A stretch of DNA of 64,000 nt from Adiantum capillus-veneris (taxonomy: Eukaryota; Streptophyta; Polypodiopsida; Polypodiales; Pteridaceae): contig CM043952.1 of NCBI GenBank assembly GCA_014529385.2, positions 155,522,057 to 155,586,056 of the forward strand, in the 5' to 3' direction. The notes below the pieces were generated by a model. It ran no database searches. It was not told the DNA's origin and saw only the letters and a list, made by a program, of their open reading frames with translations. Both the position numbers and the translations under genes were made by a program. This document shows, piece after piece, positions 10,547-21,945 of this stretch (the stretch's first letter is position 1; the number at the start of each line of letters is the position of its first letter).

Positions 10547-13500
10547 ATTTTTTCGCTTTGGTATTAAGATATCAAGAAATTAGCATAAGTTTCTCAATGA
10601 AACTTCCTCTTATTTCAACAATCCTTGCTACTAAATAACCTCGAAGATGCATTTAGAAGCAAAAGTCAAGGAAAATTACACCAACCAAAGGGTAGTGCAA
10701 TGGCACTCCAACAACCACTTTAAAGTTCCAAGCATGAACTTCATCATCAAGGCCTAACAAGCTACAAAGCCAGGATTGGTAAGCCCTATATCATATGGTT
10801 GATAGCTCCTTCATCACAACTAACACCATCTTTCTTTATGATTACAATAACTAGGTATTCATTCATAGATTGACTTTAGCAAATGCAACAAGCACTCATT
10901 GTGCAAATACAACAAGCACTAAATTCTTTGCAATCATGCCACATGACCCAAACTACCTTTACATCATCACATGCACATACTTTTCCCACCAATTCAATAT
11001 GTTATGAAAACGCAATTTCACTATGCCCATTCTTGCAAGTTGTTTGCACTTTAAGGATTGATTGATCTACTTGCCTATGAGTTGAAATTTCTTGCGAGCT
11101 ACAAAATATCTTGTCCACAATTAAATAATAGAAGCCTACTAGGTTTTAGTCCACAAAATGAAAACAACCCCATACCATAACAAATGGGGGAAAAGACATC
11201 AAAACCTGCTACCAGAAAACTGACTTAAGAGCTCATCATTAAACTCTAAGGTCCCCAAGATTACTCAAAAAATCCAGTAAGAAGCAATAGGTAGCCCTCC
11301 TTTCAAGTAACCACAAACACACATTCAAACTTATAAGACATTGTACAAGAGTAGAATACCCAAAGTCTGAGAATATCCAGTAATACTAAATCAACCACAT
11401 ACCCTGAAAACCAGAGGGTATCATAAAAGACCATTCTAAACAGACTTTATATAAACATTTATAGCTCCAAGCGAGCACGATTCCCCAATCTATTTTGGTA
11501 TGTTTAAGCATTAGTATATAGGTCAACAAGAATCACCAAAGACATCCAACCAAGTTGAAGTCTTGAAACAAGCAAAAAGGTATGATTTGTAGACATTATT
11601 TTTTCTATTTTAAAGAAATTGAGAGTTTTTATAGACTAAAATCCCAATCTACCAGAGGCCAACTAAAGCATTCCAACTAAATCGTATTGGTAAAGAACAA
11701 AACTAACAAGTTTCAGCTTTTACAACTCACCAATGACCTACAATTAAAAGTCAAGATATGTCAATCAAACACTTAAAGCCAATACAAGGCTGATGGCTCA
11801 AAATTACACAAAGTAAAATTACTAAATATCAGAGTCAAAAGCTCCCACTAGACAGAGAGAAGCCATAGTTTAAGCCAAAAAGTTAAAAAACATAATGTTT
11901 TACCAAACCGACCAAGAGTGAGTTCCAAGAAGGCCTATGTTCCACATTAAATCATACTCATGAATCAATATCACACAAAAGAGATAGCAACCGCATGATT
12001 TCACCATGCCAAATCCACTACTAGCAACATCAAGTGAACCTAACCAGATAGAAATTACTCACCATAAAAAGCCCAAAAAAACACCAATCAATATGGTGCT
12101 CATAGATAGGAATGACCAAAAGAAGACATAGCATTAAGATCTCTAAACCAAGTTCTGCACATATCAAAAGGAAAGAAATCATGCCCCAAGTCCACCTAAC
12201 CCAATCAATCTGATAAGTTGCATCAATGGTTTAGCAACGAGTCAGAGGTAAGTTGCATCAATGGTTTTTTTGCTTATAGCAAAAAAACTTGAGTACCAAT
12301 TGCAATGAGAAGTAATTTTGAATAGGGTCAGCATTTGAAGGTAGAGAGAGCAAAAAAACCAACCCACAACAACCCCAGAGTAAACCTAAGGTCAAAACTA
12401 GTGGATCATAAGTTTGACTTCCATTTTATCCCAATAAAAAGGACCACCACAAACCGAATACATAATGATCCAAACAAATCCAAAGGAGTATTATCATTAG
12501 ATTTAACCACCTCTAATAACCATGAAATTACTAAGGGTCCGAAAAATTTTAAGTTATCAATAGGACAAGAGGATTATTCCTAATTTAGGCAAGGATCCTA
12601 AAAATATTCTTCAAACATCCTGAGCTACCAAAGCCAAACACAAAGTTCTATCTCCTATTTCAGAGTTAACATTGATTTGCTTCAAGAAATCAAAACAAAC
12701 AAAATCAATAATTGAAAATACACTATCCAAAACAAAACAAGCGTGATTTTGTCGGGACTTTAAAACTAGTTGTCAACATAGGATGCATTTATCATGGTGC
12801 GGCCTATCCACACAGTGAGTTTGAGTGCATTTGGAGTGATGTAGCTATCACAAACTATCTTATGAAGCTTACGAAAAAGTAGATTAGCTTTCGGTGTTTG
12901 ACGCACACTTGACTTTAACATTGAGGATTAGCGAGATAGACTGGGTTTTTGGGGTGGATCGCTACCTCTTGTAGACTCCATGCACTAGTCGGGTCAGCTA
13001 CGTCCAACGGATAGACAATTTATGTGTATGGTTCTTGCTTTGCTACCATGGATATGGTGAGGATTGGCAACCCCGCTCACAAAGGAATATGGGTTTCAAA
13101 CAAGATGCTAAAACTTGAGAAATAGCAAGAACTTCTACTATGTCCATGTTTGAAGTCAGCTAAGCACCACAATCGCACACAATTCCTCCAATGTAAGTGA
13201 GGTCAAAAACCAAATACATTTTCTCACTTGCAAGTACAAGTGTTCATTTACACACGACCAACAAAAAAAATCCACAACTAAATGAGGGTGAAAAATGCAT
13301 CACCTTTGAATAGGAGATGGGTGCAATAGACAATAACAACATCCTCCTCGTTATGCTACATCAAGAGCATGTCATGCCACTACAAGTAGTCCCATTCTCT
13401 ATTGTCAACCAATATGTTAGGGGTGCCCTTCAAGGCACTAAGCTCTCCAATACACACATAGTAACCACCAATACAAACATGGGCAAGAGAATCTTACCAT

Positions 13501-14532
13501 GTCCTCAATGCAACGGCCCCAAGTAATATCTTATGGTAGTGGTGAGGTGATGAAGCCATAGCACAAATTTGCTCAGAGAAAAATGCAATAAGGGCCCTTG
13601 ATGCCATTGCATGGAGAATGAATAGAGAGAAGAGTCCATAGGGATGATATCCACACAATGCAAAGAGGGAGAGAGGAAGAATCGATAACCAACCAAAGAA
13701 AACCAAAGCAAGCCTATGTTACAACCACCACCACGAAATGAAGGAGTAGGAGAAGAAATCCACTTGGAACTTGCAAATAGGGTAAACATAACCAAAAATA
13801 CAATTTAAATTGCAAAAGTGGGTCTGATGGATTGGCTTAAAGGTATGTTTGTTAAGGGACTCGTGTATGTTTGTGGTAAAGGTTTTTCCCAAACACCGCA
13901 CACGACAAGTTATTCCATTGTTAACCTAGAGGTTCTCCTTTATTCTTAAAACTTTAACCCATCAGTCCAATGCTTATTTATTGAATGAACCAATGCAAAA
14001 CTGGCACTAGCACCCAAAGTTATAAACCTCCACTACTAACACTTGCCTTTCTACAATATAAATATGCAACTGCCTTGTTAGTGGAACTTTACCATGCTGC
14101 TATATACATAATAAGAGGTAGTCCATAATCATTCAACAATCCTTTGGTTCTGTGAATGTTTGTCCCTGCATCACACTGTGTGACATTCAAAGATATCACC
14201 GAAAAGAAATAAAATAACCATGGCGAACAATACCTCTTTAGAGCTACTTTTACATGTTTTCTTACATATAGATACCATGTAATCTGCTTACTTGCTTAAA
14301 TGCCCGACTACGTAAAAGCTCTGCCCCTTCACATGGTAGTAAGCAAGCACACAACCTCAACACCGCCTCATAATGAGAAATGTACTTTTCTCAACCTTGG
14401 ACTCCAGCATTACATAAAATGAGCAACACGTGTATGCACATTTACGCAAAGGAGTGCTTGGATTTCCATAAGAAGGGCTAAAGCCAACATGAAGTCACTT
14501 GTAGGGGCTTAAAACCAACAGGAGAAGTGACT
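10547..14532. other. Gene-poor AT-rich DNA downstream of the WD40 gene
   Basis: No gene could be supported over 4 kb on either strand. Open frames at 12335-12583 and 13317-13526 are short, with composition like translated AT-rich DNA. A TTTATT on the plus strand near 13975 could act as a poly(A) signal for the minus-strand WD40 gene, but it lies over 500 bp past the stop and is only a guess. Confidence 0.45.
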
Positions 14533-14745
14533 TTACAAATGGCTAAACCTTGAAGAACCGAATGTGTATCCTATAGGTGGTGTTTTTGGCAGCCAAAGCT
14601 TCCAAAGATGGTCATGACTTGCTGTTACCAGAAAATCTGCTGTTGGCGACCATGCAACATCAAACACATGATCACTGTGGGAGCTGCACGCGGACATCAA
14701 AAGTTGTAAGCATACAGACATCAATCTATGCATGTGAATATGCAC

Positions 14746-14794
<49 letters not shown>

Positions 14795-15104
14795 AAGATC
14801 GCAAGAACAATCCCAAGAGGCCTCTAAGATCTATCCAACGAGTCTTCAACTGAAGACCAGTTATTCAAAAGGGAACTTGGATAACCAATCTACCACACTT
14901 TGGATGATAGAAAGGTTATTATAGTCTCCTATTCTTATTCACACCTACAAATGCACACCCATGAGAAAAAATTTAGCATAGTAGGAACAATCCTAAGAGG
15001 AGTCAAAGATCTATCCAATGAGTCTTGAACTCGAGACCTGTTATTCAAGGGGAACTGTGATAACCAATCTACCACACTTGCGGGGGGGTGGGGGGTGGGT
15101 GGGT

Positions 15105-15140
<36 letters not shown>

Positions 15141-16453
15141 CGCGGGCGGGAGAGAGAGATGAATGCCGCAGAAGGCTTAATCACCCGTTAAGGAAAGAGA
15201 ACTTGTAAGGGCGTACCTCAAGATATGTTGGCATTGAAAGGTGGCGGTGTCAAACAGCCTTACTGTGGTGTCACCACATGTTGTTGCTAGCAATCTGCTG
15301 AACGGAGAGAAAACAACGCGCTTCACCTCACCACCATGCTCTTCCAATACTTCCAAAACATTCCCAGTCCGAAGATCCCACACCCTGCAAGTCTTGTCGT
15401 CACTCCCTGTTGCCAGCATATTCCCGGTACTATCAAAATCAACCCCAATTACATCTTCAAGGTGCCCACTAAAAGTATGTATGCTTTCTGATGTCCGAGG
15501 ATCCCATAGTTTTGCTGTAAGATCGAAGGAAGCCGTTGCTACTAAATGCCCTTGAGGCTGAAAGCAAACTCCATATACCGCATGCCGGTGACCCTGAGGA
15601 GACAAAGCAAATTAGGCTCTATAACACCCGGAACAGAGAATCTACTGTTCCTTTCATTTGAACATACGCCGAGTTTAGCAAACTAAAAATGTTTTTAATT
15701 CTGAAAGTTTTGCAGTACAGAGACTCTTTCTAATTCCCAGCAAGATTCTAAGTACAATTTAAAGAGAGCACAACAATTACTTTTACCGTAATCATGGAAA
15801 GGTTCAACAAAAAATTGCTTGTTTTACAAAGAATGTAAATAACAAGAAAACCCAAAATAATACCAAAATACCCCTGCAATTTTAAAAAATCCCAAATTAT
15901 CCTTGTGTCAACTTTGCATGCATTGCTCCAATTTTCACATAGTTTACCCTTTTAGATAAGCGAGATCTATCTTTAAGCCTCTTAGACAAAAATGTCCACC
16001 CAAAACTCACAAATAGTGTTATGTGCAACTACAAATAATGAACTATTTCATCTTGAGAGCCCACTATAAATGAAGTAGAAACAATCTTCCTATGAAGTTG
16101 CCAAACATAATGCCTTGAGAAATGTTTGTAAGATTAATGAGGCTATTTTGGAAATTTTCATCAAATTTAAGGGCATTTTTTGAAATTCAGAAAAATATGC
16201 CAAATAAGAAGGGTATTTTGGGAGTTTCTGAAATTGAAGAGGTATTTTAGGGGTATTTCAGTAACTTTTCCCAAAAAAAAAACTAAAACCAGCACTACTA
16301 CCCATGCATTTTAAAGGCACATGTTTCTGACACACAAAATACCTTCAAATCAGAAACACCAACCCCCGTCTCTGCATCCCAAATTTTGCTTGTCATGTCA
16401 TCTGACGCTGTGGCTAAGAAATGTGTTCCCACTTTGAAGGCGAGTCCATTGAC
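14533..16453 (-). CDS. WD40-repeat protein, 3' part (three exons, 212 codons visible)
   Basis: Three minus-strand exons join in frame: 16343-16453 (37 codons), 15217-15593 and 14533-14683 (stop TAA at 14535-14533). All splice sites are GT-AG. The second exon ends after two codon bases and the third supplies the missing base, and the total of 639 bases is divisible by three. The product has five WD40 blades ending KIWD, KLWD, RVWD, RLFD and WKLW, with the usual SDD or SFD turns before strand c, and linkers LKGHRHAV and FSGHLEDV. Such blades form a beta-propeller scaffold for protein complexes. A complete propeller needs about seven blades, so one or more 5' exons are missing. I could not place them before the transposon cluster at 17.2 kb. 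The exact WD40 subfamily (a dynein-assembly DAW1-like or splicing PRP4-like scaffold are candidates) is not resolved. No stop or frameshift interrupts the visible exons, so the gene may be functional. Confidence 0.8.
14735..14900 (-). mobile_element. tRNA-derived SINE copy 1 (in WD40 gene intron)
   Basis: On the minus strand a polymerase III A-box-like TGGTAGATTGG (14895-14885) is followed about 35 bases on by a diverged B-box (14850-14842, GTTGAAGAC against the GWTCRANNC consensus). The body then runs into a (GA)n/(CT)n tract at 14750-14790. It aligns with copy 2 (14943-15082) over the head and body, including GGATAGATCTT and the AGGATTGTTC-type phrase. It sits immediately downstream of the acceptor side of the last exon. 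Confidence 0.55.
14749..14790. repeat. (GA)n microsatellite
   Basis: About 20 uninterrupted GA units inside the last intron of the WD40 gene, within the tail part of SINE copy 1. Confidence 0.95.
14943..15082 (-). mobile_element. tRNA-derived SINE copy 2 (in WD40 gene intron)
   Basis: On the minus strand the A-box-like TGGTAGATTGG lies at 15074-15064 and the B-box GTTCAAGAC at 15030-15022, which fits GWTCRANNC exactly. The spacing of about 35 bases is like tRNA-derived SINE heads. The body continues through GGATAGATCTTTGACTCC to about 14943. The poly-G/C tract starts right at the head (15082). Two nearby copies in the same orientation suggest either two insertions or a local duplication. Confidence 0.6.
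15082..15149. repeat. Poly-G tract with 36-base pure G run
   Basis: G runs interrupted by single T from 15082, then 36 consecutive G (15105-15140), then CGCGGGCGGG. It lies in the last intron of the minus-strand WD40 gene, so the nascent RNA would be C-rich and the template strand G-rich. Strong G-quadruplex potential. The exact length may be affected by assembly or sequencing error. Confidence 0.9.
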
Positions 16454-17162
16454 CTGTCAAAACATTTCAATGCATTATTCCAACTTACCATGTAAATGTA
16501 TGTGCCATGGCATACAGTGAAAAAAGAGTAAGATTAAAGACAGAAACTAAATGCCTTACAAAACACACACACGCACACCCCACCCAAAAAATAAATTTTT
16601 TTTAAAAAAAATCTCAAATAATTATCATATCCACCCAGAAAGTTGAAAAGAAAAATGGGAAGAGAAAAGACATACAAAAACTTTAAGGACAAAGCAAAAC
16701 TAGGTAAAACCTTTATTCCTCCATAAGGTCAGAAGGTGCGAACTTACAAACTTAGACTTCACAAATTTATGGATGAATTAACCAAAAGTGATTGGCACTA
16801 TGACAAAGGCTTATATAAATGAAATCCATCAAAAACCATTTACAAAACTCAACCTTGAACGTCATTCGGACAAGAGACACTGCAAGGACCTGATTCCCTA
16901 GCTTCAGACTCTTACAACAACAGAGACATAAGCGAAGTCTTCATACCAAAAGAAGCTATAAACTGAAATGACATTCTACAAAGTACGAACCTGGAATGAT
17001 CTTCGAAACTTGACAAATGTGAGCTCGAAAGCAATGCTTGCCCAAACAAGAAGTGAAAGTTCATTCTTCTTTGGTGTATGCGCGCGTGTCTGTGTGTTTG
17101 TGCGCACACACACTCTCCTGTGTGTGTGTGTGAACAAAAAGGCACTGATTTCTAGTTCCAAA
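16454..17162. other. Upstream side of WD40 exons, no exon resolved
   Basis: Missing 5' WD40 exons might lie here, but no stretch gives a blade with correct splice phase. A TCATTCCAG/GTTCGT donor-like site near 16990 (minus) is not backed by WD40 residues. A (GT)n/(AC)n tract lies at about 17082-17132. Confidence 0.4.
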
Positions 17163-17774
17163 CGTACTGTACGTGACAGATCTGTACGTATTGTACGTTG
17201 TTCTGTACATAAAATATTTTTATGTGCGTAAAATACGTACTCTTGTAAAAACACCTCAATTTACCAAAACTTTCTAGGACATTTCCAATTAGAAAACAAG
17301 ATAAGATTACATGCATCAGCTTTTAGAGACATAGGAAGACATGTTTTACAAGACATCTACGTAATGTCATATTGTGTAACTATGGCAAGAGACTTAAGAT
17401 GACATGTAACATTGAACACGCATATCAAAGTTTAAATGAGATCCTGAAATAACACAACAATACTAAAAACATCAAAGTACCATAGGTGATAGCCTACAGG
17501 CTACAACAAAAGGCTCATCATAGAGCGTACAAATGTTTTAAATGAAAGAATCCAACTCAGCAAGTCTATGTAGTAGAGCTCAGTAGCTAGCTAGCCCAAG
17601 AGTGTACGGAATGGCTCGAAAACCCTCACGAAATCACTCGATGGCCTTATCACCCCCCCAAACAAAACAAAACAAAAAAAGAGACTTGTATGGATCAATT
17701 CACACCGTAAGGATCCGTACAATACGGCCATACAGTACGGATCGGATTCGTACATACGTACAAAAACAACCTTG
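17163..17774. mobile_element. Probable decayed hAT-like MITE related to the 18791 element
   Basis: Both ends are dense in GTACG/CGTAC motifs (17168-17240 and 17700-17766). The right end reads CAACCTTG (17767-17774), the same terminus as the well-bounded element at 18791-19283. The left boundary is not clear, and no matching 8 bp flank to TAGCCTCG (17775-17782) was found. No transposase is encoded. Confidence 0.45.
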
Positions 17775-18790
17775 TAGCCTCGTCACATGCCCTAGTTTTC
17801 CAACACCATATAGAAGAGTAATGATTCTGACACAAATTCAACATAAATTCTCATCACCATGATTCTGACATCATGTGGATGAGACCACCGGTGGTGGTGA
17901 ACCACCCGTCAACGAGGAGTGGGGAGATTGGGTCCCAATTCGACTCAAACGTAGGTGATCAACCAATCAAGATACCTACCCTTCCTACCTTTCACTCGGA
18001 TCGGCAATTGAATGGAGAGAACTATTCCATTTGGAAAGCAACCATGATGGCAGTCTTCGACTCTTACAATCTTGGAGGCTTTGTTTCAAGCAACTTTCAA
18101 AAGCCAAAGGACATTGTGGGAGCAAAGTTATGGGAGCTCGAATCCGGTCTTTCATTGTCCTAAATAGTACATCATCAATTATCAGTCAGATACGATTGAT
18201 AAAGGACACGAAGTTAATTTGGGATCGGCTTTCTTTATTGTATGATCGAGTTTCTCCAATAAAGCGGATAGCCCTCAAGGTGTAGTTGAGGACCTTGGAT
18301 GCGAAGAACTCTTCCATGCAGGATCACCTCAACAAGATGCAGGAGCTTCAACAAGAGATACTTCATATGGAAAATCTTATCAGTTCAAAGGATATGGCCA
18401 TCCAATTATTGGCCCAATTGTATGATTACCAGATGTTGGGAGTGAGCATTGCAAATGCATTACTTGCATTCATGGGAAGCAACATCAAGAATCTATGCAG
18501 AGGTTTGCTACACGCAGAGCCATTGCCGTATTGGAGTTGGTTCACACCGAACTCTGTGGACCTATGCAAACCCCTCCCTCAGCAAGGATCTCTATTTCAT
18601 TTTGTTGGTGAATGATTTTCAGCCTCTTTACTTGGGTATAATTTCTACAGCACAAGTATGAGGCATTTGGCTTCTTCAAGAATTGGCGTTCTCTTGTGGA
18701 GAAGGAAAGTAATCAAGTGTTAAAAGACTATTCGATTGGACAAGGGCGGAGAGTTTACCTCCAAAGCTTTAATTCAGTTTGTGTGGACAA

Positions 18791-19283
18791 CAAGGTGGAA
18801 AGGTACGGAGTGTACGGTACGTAATCTGTACGTAAGGTACGTACTTCTGTACGGATCGGCCTTTAAGGTACGGGACCAGTACGTAACATTTGTAACAACA
18901 AAAAGAATAGTGGCTTCAATCTTTTTCAGTCTATACATACTAGTAACTACATAGAGTCTAGACATAGATATTGCTCAGACATCCATTAGATACTGCTTCA
19001 AATATTATCCGTACTTAACTCTTAGAATACATCACTTAGTTTAATTTCAATAGCACTAAACATAAGTCACGATTGCGAAAAGTTAAAACTTGAAACTTGA
19101 CCCCTAAGGTAAGTGCCCCCCTTATCTACAAACTCTCAGCGCTGTCCGACCTGTTTTCGCCGAGTTTGGGCCCGAAAAATCGATTTTTTGAAAAGGGGGA
19201 AAATCTATCGTACAGTACATATCCGTACGTACAGATCCGTACCGTACGGTACGGATCCGTACGTACGTATGGATGCAACCTTG
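18791..19283. mobile_element. 493 bp non-autonomous hAT-like MITE with 8 bp target duplication
   Basis: Flanked by the direct repeat GTGGACAA at 18783-18790 and 19284-19291. The left end is CAAGGTGG and the right end, reverse-complemented, is CAAGGTTG. Both subterminal zones are packed with GTACG-type palindromic motifs (18800-18890 and 19207-19270), a pattern expected for hAT transposase binding sites. Removing the element and one GTGGACAA rejoins copia integrase text (CVDNGIKREL), which confirms the boundaries. No transposase gene inside. Confidence 0.9.
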
Positions 19284-19516
19284 GTGGACAATGGCATCAA
19301 GCGAGAGCTTCCGAATACCAAGTCACCTTCAGAGAATGGAGTTGTGGAGAGGAAGAATAGGACAATGGTAGAAATGGCACGGACCATGTCAAAGTCTTTA
19401 TGGGCAGAGGCAGTTGCGATGACAGTTCATACCATAAACCGATTTCCAACCTCTTCAACTCCCGGTAAGACCCCGCCATGTATCGAAGGAGCAAAGGGGA
19501 AACTTTGACCCCAAGT

Positions 19517-20992
19517 TGTCACCAGCGTGTGACTGCTATCTATCCTTTTTGTTGATTTCTTTCTTATTATCTATTTACTTTCACTTTTTGGAAACACCCC
19601 TCGGGAAATCTAACTGCCCTGCATTGCATAGCTAGTGTGGAACTGTCCAGAGGGAGTCCAGGCCTGAGGGCAAGAGAGCACTAAGGTTGGACAAGGACTA
19701 TGGTTAGCCAAGTGGGGTCATTGACTAGCCAAAGTGGAATCCTTTGCTACAGAGGCTACATTTCAGTTCTGGATGTGGCCGCAGTGTACAAAGAGGGTCG
19801 GATGACCTAGAAAGATACAATAGCAGCATCTCCTAAAATTTAGGGAACTGCTATTTTGGGACCTGAAAATGTGTTGGCGTCATTACCTCCGGAATGACAA
19901 AGGGAACATTTTCTTACTCTGCCGTGAAGTCAACTGGGCAACCGGTTGGGATATTTTTAGGCGGCAACCCCGAAACGGGAAAATGCTTGTAAAAGTGCCA
20001 AGTGGCACCTTCTGGTGCACTTGCCTTATGCAACAAGAAGTGGCGCTGAATTTGAAGAGGAGAGAGCCTCATTTTCAGATTTTGTCACAGGTTAAGAGCT
20101 ATGGAGTGCTTGCTTTCCCTCTTATGCACAGTGCGGTGCCAGGAGTGATGCCCTGCACGCTACGCACTGCCCTCTCTCTCCCCTTTGGCAGTATGTTATG
20201 CCCCTCTAGTGGGCTTTTCATTTGACCAATGTACAGTTGTGTGGGTTCATGCGCGATTGCCGAGGCAAGAGCCTCTTGCACAGGTACTGGATTAGCTAGC
20301 GGCTAATCCCCCCGCAGGTACAGGTGAATTCGGAGAGGTTTCACGCCAGAAATCTCGTCCGATTCAAAGGGCAAGTAGCCCTACAGGTGCGGGAGCTCGA
20401 GGACTTGCTAGGGATGCGACCGGCACGCGGAACGGAGCCCGAAACAGTGAATTACAGCCTGCTGTGTATTTTTGCAGGTTTAGGGTTTTGGCCCTAAACG
20501 GACCCTAATACCCCCAGGAGGTTCGGGGACGCAAGGGGACCGCTGTACAGGCGATCTGGCGCATTTTCAGGGCTGAAAACAGAGAATCCAGCGTGCTGCA
20601 GATTCTCGCCAGGTTTTGTAAAGTGCCCGTATGCGTCGGGAAAGTCGGCCAATGCGTGGGAATACTGACCGTGAAGGGTTCTAGTACAGTTATGCTGCCG
20701 AAATCGGGCTGGAACAGTGGAAATTCAGCCGAGTTTGTGCGGGGCAGCTTGTAGGAACCACAGCATTTATTCCCTCTTTTGAACAATAAAGAAATACCGA
20801 AAGGGGCGCCTAAGTTAGGGGCCAATCTGGTGTCTGTCCACTCATACAGGTGCAATCTAGCAGCCTGTATCCCTCTCCCCTTTGATGTGTCTTGAAAGTA
20901 CAGGTAAAATAGACGACTAATAATGGGTGAAAGCTAAATCAAGGTTTAAAGTAAAGTCTACCGCCCTTTTTGGATTGAACAGGCCGGTTACA
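19517..20992 (+). mobile_element. Solo LTR, family A (1476 bp)
   Basis: Starts TGTCACCAGCG and ends GGCCGGTTACA, with the 5 bp duplication CAAGT at 19512-19516 and 20993-20997. Closely related copies are the solo LTR at 39230-40704 and the inverted truncated one at 57466-58717. The 3' part carries AATAAA followed by the GGGGCGCC box (20785-20810). It interrupts the copia relic: deleting it rejoins FDPKSKRMFFV. It contains no gene; the open frames inside recur in other copies only because the LTR does. Confidence 0.92.
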
Positions 20993-21376
20993 CAAGTCCA
21001 AGAGAATGTTTTTTGTCAGATACAACTCTCTTTCCGAGGAATATCAACTTTATGACTTAGAGAATAAGGATGTTGTACTCAGCCATGATGTTGTCATCGA
21101 CGAGTTTTTACCTTCAGAGGGGGCTTCCGCTCCCAAGTCTTCCATGAAACGACCCCTAATTTGCCGACACTTGGAGACCCAAACTATGAGTTGCACCTTG
21201 ATGAACCCTCTTCTCCTACCCCTATCCCTCAAGCTTCGGAGGAGAATGCACCCATTTCAGATGATGCAGATGACAGTTGTTGTCACAGGCCTTCGACACC
21301 CCAAGTTGGAAATCTGACACGACACACAAGAGAATCACTTACAATACTTCCCAACTTTATCACACTTTAATAATTG

Positions 21377-21610
21377 AGTCAACACGGCCCAGTGTGGTTC
21401 CATGCCGAGAGATATTGTCCCCAAAAGCTTGAGCCCCTTTCAATATTTATTTTTATATTAATGCTTGAGCAAAGTTACAACACCTGCGGGCCCTCTGCTC
21501 TCAGACTCTATGTCCAAATGCTCTAAAGAGTGAGGGGCCTTGGGTTCTTTTTTAAGGCCCTTGGCCTCAAAAGGAGTTACATGAAAAAGCTTCTAACTCA
21601 AAAGCAACTG
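21377..21610 (-). mobile_element. LTR fragment, family G (minus strand)
   Basis: Resembles the minus-strand LTR at 63130-63692: GAGATATTG...CCCC, a degenerate GGGGCGCC-type box (21431-21457), TTATATTAAT, then the CTCTCAGACTCT...TCCAAATGC phrase and GTGAGGGGCCT. Truncated at both ends. Confidence 0.6.
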
Positions 21611-21785
21611 GCCACATAGACCCAGCACAGTAGAGCAGAGCCCTTCTTGGGAAGTTCATCGTCAAAGGACTTCTTCCAGGTGAGGAGCCCTGGAAGGAGT
21701 TCTTGCTTCAGCGGCTCAATGCTACGGTGCCTCAAGCTGGAGACCCCTGGCGAACCTAGACTAGATGGATTTTCACCATAGTTAC

Positions 21786-21945
21786 CAAGAACGGGAAACC
21801 GGAACACGGAATGACAATTGCCACAAAATGCCATTCCCTGTTACGGGTACTCACGTTTGAAACACGGAACGGGTATTCTGAACGGGAACTTAGAATGCAA
21901 ACAGGGAACGGAGACCTGAAAACAGCCATTCCCTGTTACTATGAT
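21786..21945. repeat. Short repetitive segment with CCATTCCCTGTTAC direct repeats
   Basis: CCATTCCCTGTTAC occurs near 21823 and 21930. Phrases such as ACGGAAC, ACGGGAAC and GGGAACGG recur between them. It may be a worn MITE; no clear ends or target duplication. Confidence 0.4.

Larger units (their letters stand above)
17873..21370 (+). pseudogene. Degenerate Ty1/copia retrotransposon, split by two later insertions
   Basis: The Gag N-terminus (17873-18163, with LNGENYSIWKATMMAVFD) continues in other frames to about 18440. It then jumps to the pre-integrase zinc region (about 18450, GKQHQES) and integrase (LVHTELCGPM; DKGGEFTSKALIQF at 18736-18780), so the zinc knuckle and protease have been deleted. 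Integrase resumes after the 18791-19283 MITE (VDNGIKREL, NGVVERKNR). After the solo LTR at 19517-20992 comes the linker to reverse transcriptase (FFVRYNS, YQLYDLENKDVVLSHDVV, 20998-21120). The copy ends near 21370 where an unrelated LTR fragment begins; reverse transcriptase and RNase H are absent. Frameshifts and stops (for example TAG at 18283) make it non-functional. No LTR of its own was identified. Confidence 0.85.

Noticed and set aside
12335-13526. Open frames at 12335-12583 and 13317-13526 as small genes
   Set aside because: Composition matches translated AT-rich DNA; no domain, splice or homology signal.
16860-17010. Possible upstream WD40 exons with donor-like CAG/GTTCGT and AAG/GTTGAG sites (minus strand)
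   Set aside because: The phase-compatible translations lack WD40 residues (no GH dipeptide or WD), so they could not be supported.
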